A stretch of 64,000 nt of DNA from contig NZ_LGKP01000003.1 of the NCBI RefSeq assembly GCF_001306135.1, forward strand, positions 62,001-126,000. The letters are read 5' to 3'. Of the stretch, positions 17,191 through 26,944 are shown piece after piece. Origin of the DNA: Herpetosiphon geysericola (GTDB lineage Bacteria > Chloroflexota > Chloroflexia > Chloroflexales > Herpetosiphonaceae). The translations under genes and the position numbers were made by a program. Each line of letters begins with the position of its first letter. Position 1 is the first letter of the stretch. The notes beneath the pieces were generated by a model. That model had not been told where the DNA came from, ran no database searches, and saw only the letters and a program-made list of their open reading frames with translations.

Positions 17191-17592
17191 TTAGATCTGC
17201 TGAGCTAGTTCCCAGAGGTGGCCTGCAGGGTCGGCAAAACTGGCGGTGCGCACGCCCCATGAGCGATCGATTGGCCCATTGATAAACTCAACGCCGCGCT
17301 CACGTAATTCTGCATAAACTTGATCGGTATTAGCAACAGTGATTGTATACAAGGCGCGTGCATCGGCTTTGGGCACAGCCATCGGCGCAAGCAATTCAAC
17401 CGCTGCGCTTTCGGTGAGCAAGTTAATGAATGTTGAGCCAAATTGAAAAACCATTGAATTCTCGTCGCTGAAGACCATTGGCAAGCCAAATGTTTGCTGA
17501 TAAAACTGGGTTGTGCTTTGCATAACGACATCGGGCACGAAGAGGGTAATTGCGCTAATTGCTCCGTCAGTCCAGCTAGCTTGGTCGTTCAT
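17191..17592 (-). CDS. VOC-family (glyoxalase/bleomycin-resistance-like) protein
   Basis: A 133-residue single-domain VOC protein. Two beta-alpha-beta-beta-beta modules are visible: ITLFVPDVVMQSTTQFYQQT, FGLPMVFSD at the front and ALYTITVANTDQVYAELRER, SWGVRTASFADPAGHLWELA at the back. The DPAGHLWE end is characteristic and supplies the likely metal-binding Glu. The ATG follows AAGGAGG. Substrate and function are unknown; such proteins may bind drugs or act as dioxygenase or glyoxalase-like enzymes. Confidence 0.8.
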   Translation of the reverse strand: MNDQASWTDGAISAITLFVPDVVMQSTTQFYQQTFGLPMVFSDENSMVFQFGSTFINLLTESAAVELLAPMAVPKADARALYTITVANTDQVYAELRERGVEFINGPIDRSWGVRTASFADPAGHLWELAQQI

Positions 17593-17651
17593 TCGTTCCT
17601 CCTTGAAAACACCGCCCTAGTATAGAACATATTTTCGTTTTTGGATTGAAT

Positions 17652-17676
17652 AAAAAACCATCTGTTGGAGATGGTT
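17652..17676 (-). terminator. Intrinsic terminator after the small coiled-coil membrane protein
   Basis: On the minus strand the stem AACCATCT-CCAAC-AGATGGTT is followed by a run of T (TTTTTTATT), a classic intrinsic terminator, 17 bases past the stop of the 17694-18062 gene. Confidence 0.8.
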
Positions 17677-17693
17677 GCTGATGTTTGATTGAA

Positions 17694-18062
17694 TTATTGC
17701 TGTTGCTGATTTTGCTGTTGCCATTCGGCGTAGGAAGTTGGGCCTTGGTTGCGTTGGTGGCGGCTAATAACGAGCTGTTGTTTTGCCCGCACCAGCTCTG
17801 CATCAACCTGCCATGTAGACTGATCATTGTATACACGTTGACGGCGCTCAGCCTCAAGCAGTTCAATATACTTCTTGCCCCGCGTTTGGGCTAGGTTTTG
17901 TGAACTGGCAGCGTCAGGGTTTGTCCGAACTTGATGTAACGCTTGTTGGTAGCGCTGTTTGGCGGTTTGTTTGGCTTCTTCTTGCTTGGATAGATAAGCT
18001 AAGTGGACTGCGATGATCAGGCCAATAACCGCAAGCGCAATGCCCCAAAACAGTGTATCCAT
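17694..18062 (-). CDS. Small single-span membrane protein with a long helical tail
   Basis: A 122-residue protein with one N-terminal membrane helix (LFWGIALAVIGLIIAVHLAY) and a highly charged, Gln-rich cytoplasmic helical region with likely coiled coil (SKQEEAKQTAKQRYQQALHQ, ELLEAERRQRVYNDQ). It ends in a Gln tract. I choose the ATG at 18062, with GGGAGA six bases upstream; an ATG two codons earlier (18068) is also possible. No family was recognised. It has its own terminator. Confidence 0.6.
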   Translation of the reverse strand: MDTLFWGIALAVIGLIIAVHLAYLSKQEEAKQTAKQRYQQALHQVRTNPDAASSQNLAQTRGKKYIELLEAERRQRVYNDQSTWQVDAELVRAKQQLVISRHQRNQGPTSYAEWQQQNQQQQ

Positions 18063-18120
18063 AAACATTCTCCCTGCATTGTTTGGTTTTAATACGCCAG
18101 GATTTGGGCAAGGTTACAGG

Positions 18121-18624
18121 CTACACTGCATCAAAGGCTGGGTGATAGGAAATTGTGCCATCCAAGCCTGCCAAGGCGTGCTCCACTAATTCTTGGGCCA
18201 TAAAAAACTTGGCATCAACCGGATAATGGCAGCGCAAATGCCAAGTGGCAGCAGGCCGAAAGCCAAAGCGTTGATAATACTCAGGCCCACCCGACACAAC
18301 CAAGGCCTGAATTTGCGCTTGGCGACAAGCTTCAATGCCAGCTTTGACCAAGGCCGAACCAACGCCCTTGGCTTGCTGGCTTGGCAACACTGCTAACGGG
18401 CCTAAGCCCCAAATTGTGATCCTGCTTGGCGCTTGATCATAGTGCACAGGGCTGAACAAAATATGCCCAACCAGCTGATCATCCAATTCGGCAACCAAGG
18501 AAATGATGGGCATTACTTGACGTAATTGGTTGACTAAATCGGACTCGCCAGCGCGGCCAAAGGCTTGTTGATTGATCGTGGTGATGGCTGCAATGTTGGC
18601 GCTGGTTTCAGGGCGAATTATCAT
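18121..18624 (-). CDS. GNAT-family N-acetyltransferase (YhbS-like)
   Basis: A 167-residue acetyltransferase. The fold is clear: MIIRPETSANIAAITTINQQ, LVAELDDQLVGHILFSPV, GLGPLAVLPSQQAKGVGSAL with the acetyl-CoA-binding Q-x-x-G-V-G, ALVVSGGPEYYQRFGFRPA. The GPL-AV-P-Q-G-G and GDP/GGPEYY-RFGF pattern is that of the YhbS group, whose substrates are mostly unknown. The ATG has AGGAG eight bases upstream. It follows metK by 66 bases on the same strand, but a hairpin lies between them. Confidence 0.82.
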   Translation of the reverse strand: MIIRPETSANIAAITTINQQAFGRAGESDLVNQLRQVMPIISLVAELDDQLVGHILFSPVHYDQAPSRITIWGLGPLAVLPSQQAKGVGSALVKAGIEACRQAQIQALVVSGGPEYYQRFGFRPAATWHLRCHYPVDAKFFMAQELVEHALAGLDGTISYHPAFDAV

Positions 18625-18645
18625 TATTTGGCTCCTAAAATGCCA

Positions 18646-18670
18646 AGAGCTACCTACAAATGGTAGCTCT
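18646..18670 (-). terminator. Hairpin downstream of metK, probable terminator
   Basis: The stem AGAGCTACC / GGTAGCTCT with a 7-base loop lies 20 bases past the metK stop. The T-tract after it on the minus strand is weak (TTGGCATTTTAGG), so it may be only a partial terminator before the acetyltransferase gene. Confidence 0.5.
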
Positions 18671-18690
18671 CGACCAGAATTTGCTGAAAT

Positions 18691-19908
18691 TTACAGGCCA
18701 GCTTCGGCGCGCAAGGTTTCGGCTTTGTCGGTGCGTTCCCATGGCAAATCGACGTCGGCACGGCCAAAGTGGCCGTAGGCAGCGGTTTGACGATAGATTG
18801 GGCGGCGCAGATCAAGGTCGCGGATGATCGCGCCTGGGCGCAAATCGAAGTGCTTGTTGATCAATTCCAACAATTTTTCGTCGCTGACTTTGGCGGTGCC
18901 AAAGGTTTCGAACGAAATTGACAGTGGCTTTGAAACGCCGATTGCATAGCTCACTTGCAATTCGAAGCGCTCGGCCAAACCAGCGGCAACAATGTTTTTG
19001 GCAACGTAGCGGGCAGCATAGGCAGCTGAACGGTCAACCTTGGTTGAATCTTTGCCTGAGAATGCGCCGCCACCGTGGCGAGCAACGCCGCCGTAGGTGT
19101 CAACGATAATTTTGCGGCCAGTCAAACCCGAGTCGCCCATTGGGCCGCCGGTCACGAAGCGACCAGTTGGGTTGATGAAAATTTTGGTGTTTTCATCGAG
19201 CATGCCTTCAGGAATGACAGGCTTGATCACCAAATCGATCACATCTTTGTGGATGCGTTCGTTATCGACGTTGGGATCGTGTTGGGTTGAGATCAACACG
19301 GTATCAACGCGCACGGGCTTGCCGTGGCTATATTCGACGGTTACTTGGCTCTTGCCGTCTGGGCGCAAGTAGCCGACTTCGCCAGTTTTGCGCACTTTGG
19401 CCAAGCGGCGGGTCAATTGATGGGCCAAGGAGATCGTCAAAGGCATAAATTCATCGGTTTCGTTACAAGCAAAACCGAAGACCATACCTTGGTCGCCAGC
19501 GCCGACTTTTTCAATTTCAGCTTCGCGGCTCGCTTGATCATCGCGCACTTCCAAGGCCACGTCAACGCCTTGGGCGATGTCTGGCGATTGGCCGTGCAAG
19601 GCAACGATAATCCCACAGGTTTCGGCATCGAAGCCGAACTTGCCACGGGTGTAGCCGATGTCGCTGACGACTTTGCGCACAATGTCTTGAACTTCAACAT
19701 AGCCCTTGGTGGTAACTTCACCGAGAACCACAATCAAGCCAGTCGTGGTAGCGGTTTCGCAAGCCACCCGCGACATTGGATCTTGGGCCAACAATTCATC
19801 CAAGATCGCATCGGAAACTTGGTCACAAATTTTATCGGGGTGTCCTTCAGTCACCGATTCTGAGGTGAAGAAGAACTGTGGAGCACGCATAAATGTTGTT
19901 GCGTCCAT
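18691..19908 (-). CDS. metK: S-adenosylmethionine synthetase
   Basis: A 405-residue enzyme making SAM from methionine and ATP. Signatures: [20 protein letters not shown] with the catalytic His, [32 protein letters not shown], and the ATP loop [19 protein letters not shown]. The ATG is preceded by AGGAG at 11 bases. It is the last enzyme of the minus-strand SAM-cycle block, separated from ahcY by a 445-base gap full of inverted repeats; no SAM riboswitch was seen in that gap, so metK may have its own unregulated promoter or depend on read-through. Confidence 0.97.
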   Translation of the reverse strand: MDATTFMRAPQFFFTSESVTEGHPDKICDQVSDAILDELLAQDPMSRVACETATTTGLIVVLGEVTTKGYVEVQDIVRKVVSDIGYTRGKFGFDAETCGIIVALHGQSPDIAQGVDVALEVRDDQASREAEIEKVGAGDQGMVFGFACNETDEFMPLTISLAHQLTRRLAKVRKTGEVGYLRPDGKSQVTVEYSHGKPVRVDTVLISTQHDPNVDNERIHKDVIDLVIKPVIPEGMLDENTKIFINPTGRFVTGGPMGDSGLTGRKIIVDTYGGVARHGGGAFSGKDSTKVDRSAAYAARYVAKNIVAAGLAERFELQVSYAIGVSKPLSISFETFGTAKVSDEKLLELINKHFDLRPGAIIRDLDLRRPIYRQTAAYGHFGRADVDLPWERTDKAETLRAEAGL

Positions 19909-20052
19909 TGAGTTTTATCTCCTAAATCTATGGTTAACCAATCTTGAAATTCCATACTCATTGGGTTCTCTGAGGATTGGTTTGATTGCTCGTGCTTCGA
20001 TTCCCTCACCTCGTTCTTTCAAGGGTAGGTTTTTTCCAATCATGGGTGATCA

Positions 20053-20120
20053 CCACCCTTCCGTCCCGCCTCAAGGCGGGAAACGCAGGGGGCTTTAATC
20101 CCCCTGCACCCCCTCAAGGG
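20053..20120 (-). repeat. Dispersed two-hairpin repeat, copy 1 (subtype CCGCC)
   Basis: On the minus strand: CCTTGAGGGGGTGCAGGGGG, then ATTAAAG, CCCCCTGCGT, then a second hairpin CCCGCC-TTGA-GGCGGG, then ACGGAAGGGTGG. It differs from the 63.4 kb copy at one position of this core (GTTT against GTCT). Non-coding; no ribosome site or frame. Confidence 0.85.
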
Positions 20121-20251
20121 CATGGATCGGCAGTCATTCATCCACCGATGAACCAGCATATCCGTGGTTTGCAGCGAAAATCTACCCTTGAAAGCTCATC
20201 CCATTCCCGCCCCCACTGCGGCGGGACGGAGGCTAGTGGGGGCGGGAATAT

Positions 20252-20307
20252 TGCTAATACTGAAGCCGAAGGCGGATTAATGCACTTCGGCCTCAGTCAC
20301 ATTAGCA
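20252..20307 (-). terminator. Long hairpin downstream of ahcY
   Basis: Nested stems TGCTAAT / ATTAGCA and CTGAAGCCGAAG / CTTCGGCCTCAG (one mismatch) form an extended hairpin 46 bases past the ahcY stop. It probably ends or attenuates the ahcY transcript, although no clean T-run follows. Confidence 0.5.
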
Positions 20308-20353
20308 TAAGATCGTTGAACTAGCCTGAACCAGCCTCAAACGATCGATTAGA

Positions 20354-21643
<1,290 letters not shown>

Positions 21644-21728
21644 TCAAAGGGATGAAGGATGAACTGCATCCCTGAATACCTGAATCGTAAGCTACAAACG
21701 TAGCATTACTGACATGACCATGGTTGAT

Positions 21729-22685
21729 TTAGCCGAATAATTCAGCTAAGAGTGGTTCGGCACCAAAATTTTCTTCGTAGCGAGCTACGAAATCGGCTTT
21801 GGTGTAGCGATGTTCTTGCGTGCCGTGATGCTCGATGGCATAACATGCCGTCAAGCTGGCGATCCGACCGGCGACTGGCATGGGCAAACCTGCCAAGTAG
21901 CCTCGCACAAATCCGGCGCGGAAGGCATCGCCTGCTCCAGTTGGGTCGGCAACCACGGTTGCCTTGGCCACTGGAATCTCATAAACTTGGCCATTGTGGT
22001 AGATTGTAGCACCTTCGCCGCCTTTGGTAACAACCGTTAGGCCAACGACTTGATGCAATTCTTCCTCAGTGCAGCCAATTTTTTCTGCCATCATGGCAAA
22101 TTCATAATCGTTGCCGATCAAGGCTGCGGCGCTGCGGCAGCCTGCCAGCAATTCAGGGCCGTTCATGCGGGGGGCTTGCATGCTTGGGTCATACAAGTAG
22201 GGAATATTGTTGGCTTGGCATTCGATCACCAACTGCGCCATGGCAGCAGGATCGTTGGGCGCAATAATCACAAAATCTGGGCGATGGCCATCGAGTGGCA
22301 AGCGCTGGCGATGGGCTTGGGCCATTGCACCAGGGTAGAAGGCGGTGATTTGGTTGTCGGAAAGGTCGGTGTTGATAAAGCACGAGGCGGTGAAATCGCC
22401 TTCAATAACTTTGATCAAGCCAGTATCAACCCCAGCGTTTTCGAGCCAGGTGCGATATTCGCTGAAATCTTCGCCGACGGTTCCCATGACGGTGGGGCGT
22501 TCGCCAAGCAAGGCCAAGTTATAGGCAATATTTGGCCCTGTGCCGCCCCGCATGCGCTTCATCGACTCTACCAAGAAGCTCACGCTCAAAACGTGAACTT
22601 TATCGGCCAAAATATGATCTTTGAATTGCCCAGGAAACACCATAATGTAATCGTAGGCAATTGATCCAGCTACAACAATCCGCAC
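21729..22685 (-). CDS. PfkB-family carbohydrate/nucleoside kinase, probable adenosine kinase
   Basis: A 318-residue ribokinase-fold kinase. Motifs: N-terminal IVVAGSIAYDYIM, substrate glycine pair RMRGGTGPNIAYNLALLGE, the central VGEDFSEYRTWLE, and the PfkB signature ADPTGAGDAFRAGFVRGYL with the catalytic Asp. I choose the GTG at 22685 because GGAG is seven bases before it; the TTG two codons earlier is too close. Its place directly upstream of ahcY suggests phosphorylation of the adenosine released by AhcY, so adenosine kinase is the best guess; other PfkB sugars cannot be excluded from motifs alone. Confidence 0.82.
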   Translation of the reverse strand: MRIVVAGSIAYDYIMVFPGQFKDHILADKVHVLSVSFLVESMKRMRGGTGPNIAYNLALLGERPTVMGTVGEDFSEYRTWLENAGVDTGLIKVIEGDFTASCFINTDLSDNQITAFYPGAMAQAHRQRLPLDGHRPDFVIIAPNDPAAMAQLVIECQANNIPYLYDPSMQAPRMNGPELLAGCRSAAALIGNDYEFAMMAEKIGCTEEELHQVVGLTVVTKGGEGATIYHNGQVYEIPVAKATVVADPTGAGDAFRAGFVRGYLAGLPMPVAGRIASLTACYAIEHHGTQEHRYTKADFVARYEENFGAEPLLAELFG

Positions 22686-22742
22686 GAACAAACTCCTAGT
22701 ATGAGTAACGATATCGCCGCTATGCTACGTGGATAGCAGCGC

Positions 22743-23762
22743 TCACTGCAATTTATAGTGCGTCCGAATGACGCGGCTAACCTCGGCCAACAGGCCAAGC
22801 GCGTGATCGGCGTGGCTTGGCTCGTGTTGAGCAAGGCCCTGCGCAATCGTTAATAACGAGCCATCAAGAATGCGACTGTTGAGAATATCGCGATCGAGTG
22901 CATCACGTAATAATTCAGTCCATTCGTTGACCACAGTACTGACCGTGATTTCGGCCAGCTGAGCGGGATCGCTGGGCAAACATTCCCAGATAATCGCCCC
23001 GCCATTTTCTAAATACTCATTGATACACTTGCCACAGGCCAGCAACTCTTGGCGTTGCTCTTTGGCACAAACCAACACCCGCATGCCACTTTTGATCAAC
23101 AGCTGCCAATCGACAGCTACTCCAGTGGGTGCGATGCCACAGGCAATTGGGCTATGCTGAATGGTTTCGGCCAACAGGCCATAGGCTTCTGCTTGGCTGA
23201 TTGGGCTAAATGGTTGGGCTTGGGCATTCCAAAATGGCTCAATCAAACAGACCCAGCCTTGGATGTCGTGAATGCGTAATTCACGAGCCAGCCAACCAAT
23301 CCGTAAGTGTAAGTGCTGTGTCAAGACCTCGCGCAAGCGTTGATCGGCCAATAATGGCCGTTCTTGATCGTCAACCAAGGTCAGGCCCAAACTTAACGGG
23401 CCATACAAGCCAAAACCCAAAGCTTGGGGCCGTAATTGGCGATCATTGAGCCACGGTGTATGATCAAGCAATTGTTCAACGCTGTCAACTGCCACATGGC
23501 CAACCGTATTTTCGAGATAGGCCAATTGATGGGCTTCAAGCTGACGTTCGAGTTGGGCAAGCTCAAAATGTGGGTCACTGTTCAAGCCAGGAAAGCCATG
23601 GGTGCTCAAGCTCCACAAGGGTTGAGCGACAAAGGTTGGCGCAATTGGATAGCCCTGCGTCCAACGCATTTGGGCTGCCCATGCACTTGCCTGATTGGTG
23701 TAAGGCAGATCAAATGGCGCAATCGCTTGGCAACGCAACTCACTGGCGAGCGTTGGCGGCAT
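22743..23762 (-). CDS. MetE/UROD-like protein in the SAM-cycle operon, function unknown
   Basis: A 339-residue protein starting at the ATG at 23762 (GAGG six bases upstream), overlapping the mtnA stop by 23 bases, so the two are translationally coupled. The layout resembles the cobalamin-independent methionine synthase / uroporphyrinogen decarboxylase TIM-barrel superfamily: an N-terminal APFDLPYTNQASAWAAQM and GFPGLNSDPHFELAQLERQL, a central GFGLYGPLSLGLTLVDDQER, then GWVCLIEPFW. The usual catalytic zinc ligands of MetE (HxC...C) are not visible: the only Cys cluster is CAKEQRQELLACGKCINE. Its place between mtnA and the adenosine kinase suggests a job in methionine or SAM-linked metabolism. 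Family assignment is moderate; activity is unknown. Confidence 0.55.
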   Translation of the reverse strand: MPPTLASELRCQAIAPFDLPYTNQASAWAAQMRWTQGYPIAPTFVAQPLWSLSTHGFPGLNSDPHFELAQLERQLEAHQLAYLENTVGHVAVDSVEQLLDHTPWLNDRQLRPQALGFGLYGPLSLGLTLVDDQERPLLADQRLREVLTQHLHLRIGWLARELRIHDIQGWVCLIEPFWNAQAQPFSPISQAEAYGLLAETIQHSPIACGIAPTGVAVDWQLLIKSGMRVLVCAKEQRQELLACGKCINEYLENGGAIIWECLPSDPAQLAEITVSTVVNEWTELLRDALDRDILNSRILDGSLLTIAQGLAQHEPSHADHALGLLAEVSRVIRTHYKLQ

Positions 23763-24816
23763 TGGCAGCCTCGACCATGGTGTGTAATTGTTCGGCAAAG
23801 GGCGGGTAGGCGATGCCTTGTTCGGTAATAATTGCCGTAACCAAGTGCGCAGGTGTTACATCAAAGGCTGGATGCGCCACCTTAATGCCTTCAGCAGCAA
23901 TTGCCTGTTGCCCAATATGCGTCACTTCTTGGGTTGAGCGTTGCTCGATTGGAATCGCCGCACCATTGGCGGTCTGCAAATCAATGGTCGAGGTTGGCGC
24001 TGCAACATACAGTGGAATGTTGTGCGCTTTGGCCAAAACCGCTAAGCCATAGGTGCCAATTTTGTTGGCAACATCGCCATTGGCTGCAATCCGATCCGAG
24101 CCGACAATAATGCAATCGACATGGCCTTGCTGCATAAAATAGGCTGCCATATTATCGGTAATTAAGGTAAGATCGATGCCTGCCTGCTGCAATTCCCACG
24201 CGGTGAGGCGTGCGCCCTGCAAAAATGGCCGCGTTTCATCAACCCAGACGTGAATTGGCTGACCATCTTCATGCACCGCCCGAATTGGGGCCAGCGCTGT
24301 GCCATAGGCGGCAGTTGCCAAGCCACCAGCATTACAGTGGGTCAATACATTGCGCGTTTGGGCCAAAAGCGTTTTGCCATGTTGACCAATGGCGCGGCAC
24401 ATAGCCTCGTCTTGGTCGCGAATAGTTTCGGCTTCGGCCAATAAACGCTGGCGCAATTGATCAGGTTCAAGCTGGGCATTTGCCTGTGCTATATCGAGCA
24501 TCCGCTGCGTAGCCCACGCCAAGTTGATTGCGGTAGGACGGGCTGCATCCAGCAGGCTTTTGGCCTTAACAAGTTTTTCGATCAATTTGCTGCTGGTTTG
24601 GGCTGTGCTGCGTTTGGCCGCGAGCGCCATGCCATATGCCGCCGTAATGCCAATTGCTGGAGCGCCTCGCACTTGCATAGAGCGAATCGCTTCAATAACG
24701 CTGTTTAAATCCTCACAACGCACAATATCCAGCATTGCTGGCAAGCGCAATTGATCGATCAAACAGGGCACGTCGTCCCACCAAACAGTTTTTGGTACTT
24801 CATTCATGGGTTGCAT
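23740..24816 (-). CDS. mtnA: Methylthioribose-1-phosphate isomerase
   Basis: A 358-residue enzyme converting 5-methylthioribose 1-phosphate to methylthioribulose 1-phosphate, an early step of methionine salvage from methylthioadenosine. Motifs: MQVRGAPAIGITAAYG, LTHCNAGGLATAAYGTALAP, the WVDETRPFLQGARLTAWEL segment, LITDNMAAYFM and GSDRIAANGDVANKIGTYG with the catalytic Asp. The start is the ATG at 24816 or the ATG at 24807. The only purine-rich sequence upstream is GAGAGG, which is the 3' arm of the riboswitch terminator, so hairpin formation would also hide the ribosome site. It is the first gene behind the SAM-I riboswitch. Confidence 0.95.
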   Translation of the reverse strand: MQPMNEVPKTVWWDDVPCLIDQLRLPAMLDIVRCEDLNSVIEAIRSMQVRGAPAIGITAAYGMALAAKRSTAQTSSKLIEKLVKAKSLLDAARPTAINLAWATQRMLDIAQANAQLEPDQLRQRLLAEAETIRDQDEAMCRAIGQHGKTLLAQTRNVLTHCNAGGLATAAYGTALAPIRAVHEDGQPIHVWVDETRPFLQGARLTAWELQQAGIDLTLITDNMAAYFMQQGHVDCIIVGSDRIAANGDVANKIGTYGLAVLAKAHNIPLYVAAPTSTIDLQTANGAAIPIEQRSTQEVTHIGQQAIAAEGIKVAHPAFDVTPAHLVTAIITEQGIAYPPFAEQLHTMVEAANAANARQ

Positions 24817-24821
24817 TACAC

Positions 24822-24954
24822 AAAAAAACCTCTCAAAAGAGAGGCCCGCATGCGTCTACTCATCTATCAGGCCGAACCTGCAGGATTTTGCACCTTCCAA
24901 AAAATTGGGGTTGCCGGGCTTCGTCGGGCCAGTCCCTCCGCCCATCTCGATGAG
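24822..24954 (-). promoter_or_regulatory. SAM-I (S-box) riboswitch with terminator, upstream of mtnA
   Basis: The aptamer spans 24954-24859 (minus strand). P1 pairs CTCATC with GATGAG; between them are the hallmark GGCGGAGGGACTGGCCCGA, CGAAGCCCGGCAACC, GGTGCAAAATCCTGCAGG and GATAGATGAG. The expression platform is a short hairpin, CCTCTC/GAGAGG (24829-24844), followed by seven T (24828-24822), which is an intrinsic terminator. High SAM should stop transcription before mtnA. This is a textbook S-box layout and is the regulator of at least mtnA and the coupled MetE-like gene. Confidence 0.95.
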
Positions 24955-24992
24955 AATCGCGTATTCACTGATATTCCACAGTTCGGTTGGCG

Positions 24993-25021
24993 ATTATAGC
25001 ATAGTCAATTGCTTGTGACAA
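24993..25021 (-). promoter_or_regulatory. Promoter of the SAM-I-controlled operon
   Basis: TTGTCA (25021-25016) and a perfect TATAAT (24998-24993) are separated by exactly 17 bases on the minus strand. Transcription would begin about 30 bases before the aptamer's first P1 strand. Confidence 0.75.
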
Positions 25022-25062
25022 ATGGCTTTTAGCGCGCTTTGGGCAATCTGCCCAAGTTGGCT

Positions 25063-26268
25063 TCAATGGCGATCGAGCCGAAAGATCGCTGCATCAGGGT
25101 TTGGGCGTTGACACAACCGATCGCGCAGCAGTTCGGCAGCCACGATGCTGTAGGTAATGCCATTGCCACCATAGCCCAGCGCAAGCAAAATCCGCGGTTG
25201 GTCGGGTAAATGGTCGATATAAGGCAAGCCATCGCTGGTTTCGCCAAATGTGCCAGCCCAGCGATAATCAACGTGTAGCGGAATATGCGGGAAAAAATCA
25301 TTAAAACGTTTGCTTAATTTGGCTGCTTTACGTTCAAGCAAGGCATCGCGCTTGGCTGGAATATCAATTCGATCATCTTCACCGCCGATAATCGCCCGAC
25401 CTTCACTGGTGGTGCGCATGTAGACATAGGGGCGGGCACTTTCCCAAATTAAACACTGCTCATACCAGCCATTGAAATCGCTCAACAGCTCGCTGGCAAT
25501 TGCATAGCTGCTGCGAAATTTCACCAATGATTGTTTGATATAGTTTTGGGCTTCGTAGCCAGCAGCCAAAATCAAATATTTGGCATGAATCCGGCAGCCT
25601 GTATCAGTCGTTACGGTTACGCCATCACTATTGGCCTGCCATTCCTTGGCGCTCGTGCGATCGAATATCTGTGCGCCATGTTTGGCCGCATGCCTGAATA
25701 AGCCGTGGGCCAGTTGAAAGGCATCAACTTCGCCTGCATTGTAGGAATATAAGGCTGCGGGAGCACTAAAACTAAAGCGTTCGCTAATCGCGCCTTTTTC
25801 CAAAAAATCCAAATTAAAACCTTTAGCTTTGCGCAGTTCATATTCTTGCCGTAATTGTTTGACATGCCAACGCCTGCTGGCAAGATATAAACTTGTTTTA
25901 TATGAAAAATGGTCTGCTACACCGACTTTTTGGGCAACTTCGGCGACTTTATCGATTGCATCGCGACAAAGTTGATAGGCCCGAACGGCGTTTTGCTCGC
26001 CAACCAACTTAACTAATTCGGTCAGGGGCGTATCGATTTCATATTGCAACAAGGCGGTGCTGGCGCTGGTGCTGCCGCCAGCGATCTCGCGTTTTTCGAG
26101 CACAACGGTTTCGATATTAGCTTCAGTCAGATAATGGGCGATCAGCGCGCCGCTAATGCCGCCACCGATCACTACCACTTCACAAGTTAAATCGTTTTCT
26201 AAGCGAGGATACGTGCTCAATAAACCACTTTTAACTGCCCAAAATGGATAACCACTATTCAAATCCAT
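25063..26268 (-). CDS. FAD-dependent oxidoreductase (DAO/DadA family)
   Basis: A 401-residue flavoenzyme from the ATG at 26268 (AGGAG ten bases upstream). N-terminal Rossmann site: CEVVVIGGGISGALIAHYLT with the FAD-binding GxGxxG, then VVLEKREIAGGSTSASTALL. Other segments: ADHFSYKTSLYLAS, GEVDAFQLAHGL, AKYLILAAGYEAQ and near the end RWAGTFGETSDGLPYID, LALGYGGNGITYS. This is the pattern of the glycine oxidase/D-amino-acid-dehydrogenase-like group. The substrate is unknown. It stands 42 bases from the riboswitch promoter and is probably transcribed independently. Confidence 0.82.
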   Translation of the reverse strand: MDLNSGYPFWAVKSGLLSTYPRLENDLTCEVVVIGGGISGALIAHYLTEANIETVVLEKREIAGGSTSASTALLQYEIDTPLTELVKLVGEQNAVRAYQLCRDAIDKVAEVAQKVGVADHFSYKTSLYLASRRWHVKQLRQEYELRKAKGFNLDFLEKGAISERFSFSAPAALYSYNAGEVDAFQLAHGLFRHAAKHGAQIFDRTSAKEWQANSDGVTVTTDTGCRIHAKYLILAAGYEAQNYIKQSLVKFRSSYAIASELLSDFNGWYEQCLIWESARPYVYMRTTSEGRAIIGGEDDRIDIPAKRDALLERKAAKLSKRFNDFFPHIPLHVDYRWAGTFGETSDGLPYIDHLPDQPRILLALGYGGNGITYSIVAAELLRDRLCQRPNPDAAIFRLDRH

Positions 26269-26348
26269 GGTTTGTATGCTCCTGATATGTGCGCTTGGGC
26301 TGGCATTAAGCAAGCGGTATGCCGCTAAAATCGACTGATTGCTGCTCT

Positions 26349-26804
26349 TTAATCATGGGTTGCTAGCGGATACATGGCCACAATTCGACCATTCGCATCG
26401 CAGGATTGCTCCTGAAAGCCTAAAGATTGATACAAATAACGGGCTGCATGGTTGTGCTCGCGATAGCTTAGCCAGACCTGATCGATCGTGCCCAACGCTG
26501 CTGCCTCAGCCAAAATCGCCTGCATTGCAGCGCGACCATAGCCTTGGCCTTGAAAAGCCTGATCGATCATCAAGCGCGCGACCCGATATTGATCTGTGTT
26601 TGGGCTAAGGCCATACACCGCCAAGCCAACTAGCGTATCAGCTTGGGTCATAATTGCCCGAACATGCATGGTTGGGTAAAACTGGGCCTCGGCAATTGAA
26701 TAAAGGTTGGAGGCAACGAAAGCTTGTTGCTCTGCGGGCAAGCTCAATTCGCAGCATGCCTGCCAATTTTCGCTGGTAACTGGGGCTAAATGAACGATTG
26801 TCAT
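26349..26804 (-). CDS. GNAT-family N-acetyltransferase (polyamine type)
   Basis: A 151-residue acetyltransferase, starting at the ATG at 26804 with AAGGA eight bases upstream. Motifs: VTSENWQACCELSLPAEQQA, FVASNLYSIAEAQFYP, YRVARLMIDQAFQGQGYGRA with the acetyl-CoA site Q-G-x-G-Y-G-R, VWLSYREHNHAARYLYQSLG. The FVA-N-SIAEA and R-LMID-QGQGYG pattern is that of spermine/spermidine or diamine N-acetyltransferases (BltD/PaiA-like). The exact substrate is not proven. Confidence 0.75.
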   Translation of the reverse strand: MTIVHLAPVTSENWQACCELSLPAEQQAFVASNLYSIAEAQFYPTMHVRAIMTQADTLVGLAVYGLSPNTDQYRVARLMIDQAFQGQGYGRAAMQAILAEAAALGTIDQVWLSYREHNHAARYLYQSLGFQEQSCDANGRIVAMYPLATHD

Positions 26805-26848
26805 CACTATTTCCTTAAGTAATGATCATGAGATTGTATTAAACTAGA

Positions 26849-26875
26849 AAACCCTGCTGCACTGCAACAGGGTTT
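26849..26875 (-). terminator. Intrinsic terminator of the polyprenyl synthase gene
   Basis: The stem AAACCCTG / CAGGGTTT with an inner TGC/GCA pair is followed on the minus strand by TTTTCTAGTTT. It lies 212 bases past the stop of the polyprenyl synthase gene, beyond a dispersed repeat. Confidence 0.6.
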
Positions 26876-26944
26876 CGATTAGGTTCTAGATTTGTGTTCA
26901 CTCAACCAAGAATAATTTCGATAGTTTCTTTAGGCTCAAATTAT

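Larger units (their letters stand above)
19909..20353. other. Structured intergenic region between ahcY and metK
   Basis: This gap holds no convincing gene. It contains copy 1 of the two-hairpin dispersed repeat (20053-20120). That copy is enclosed by a perfect 13-base inverted repeat, CTTTCAAGGGTAG (20016-20028) and its complement (20182-20194). Beside it are a 15-base-pair GC-rich inverted repeat, ATTCCCGCCCCCACT (20203-20217) with 20235-20249, and a long hairpin below ahcY (20252-20307). The region looks like a stack of inserted palindromic elements. Confidence 0.7.

Noticed and set aside
19909-20353. SAM riboswitch before metK
   Set aside because: The conserved GGAGGGACTGGCCC and GCAACC segments are absent; only repeats and hairpins are found.
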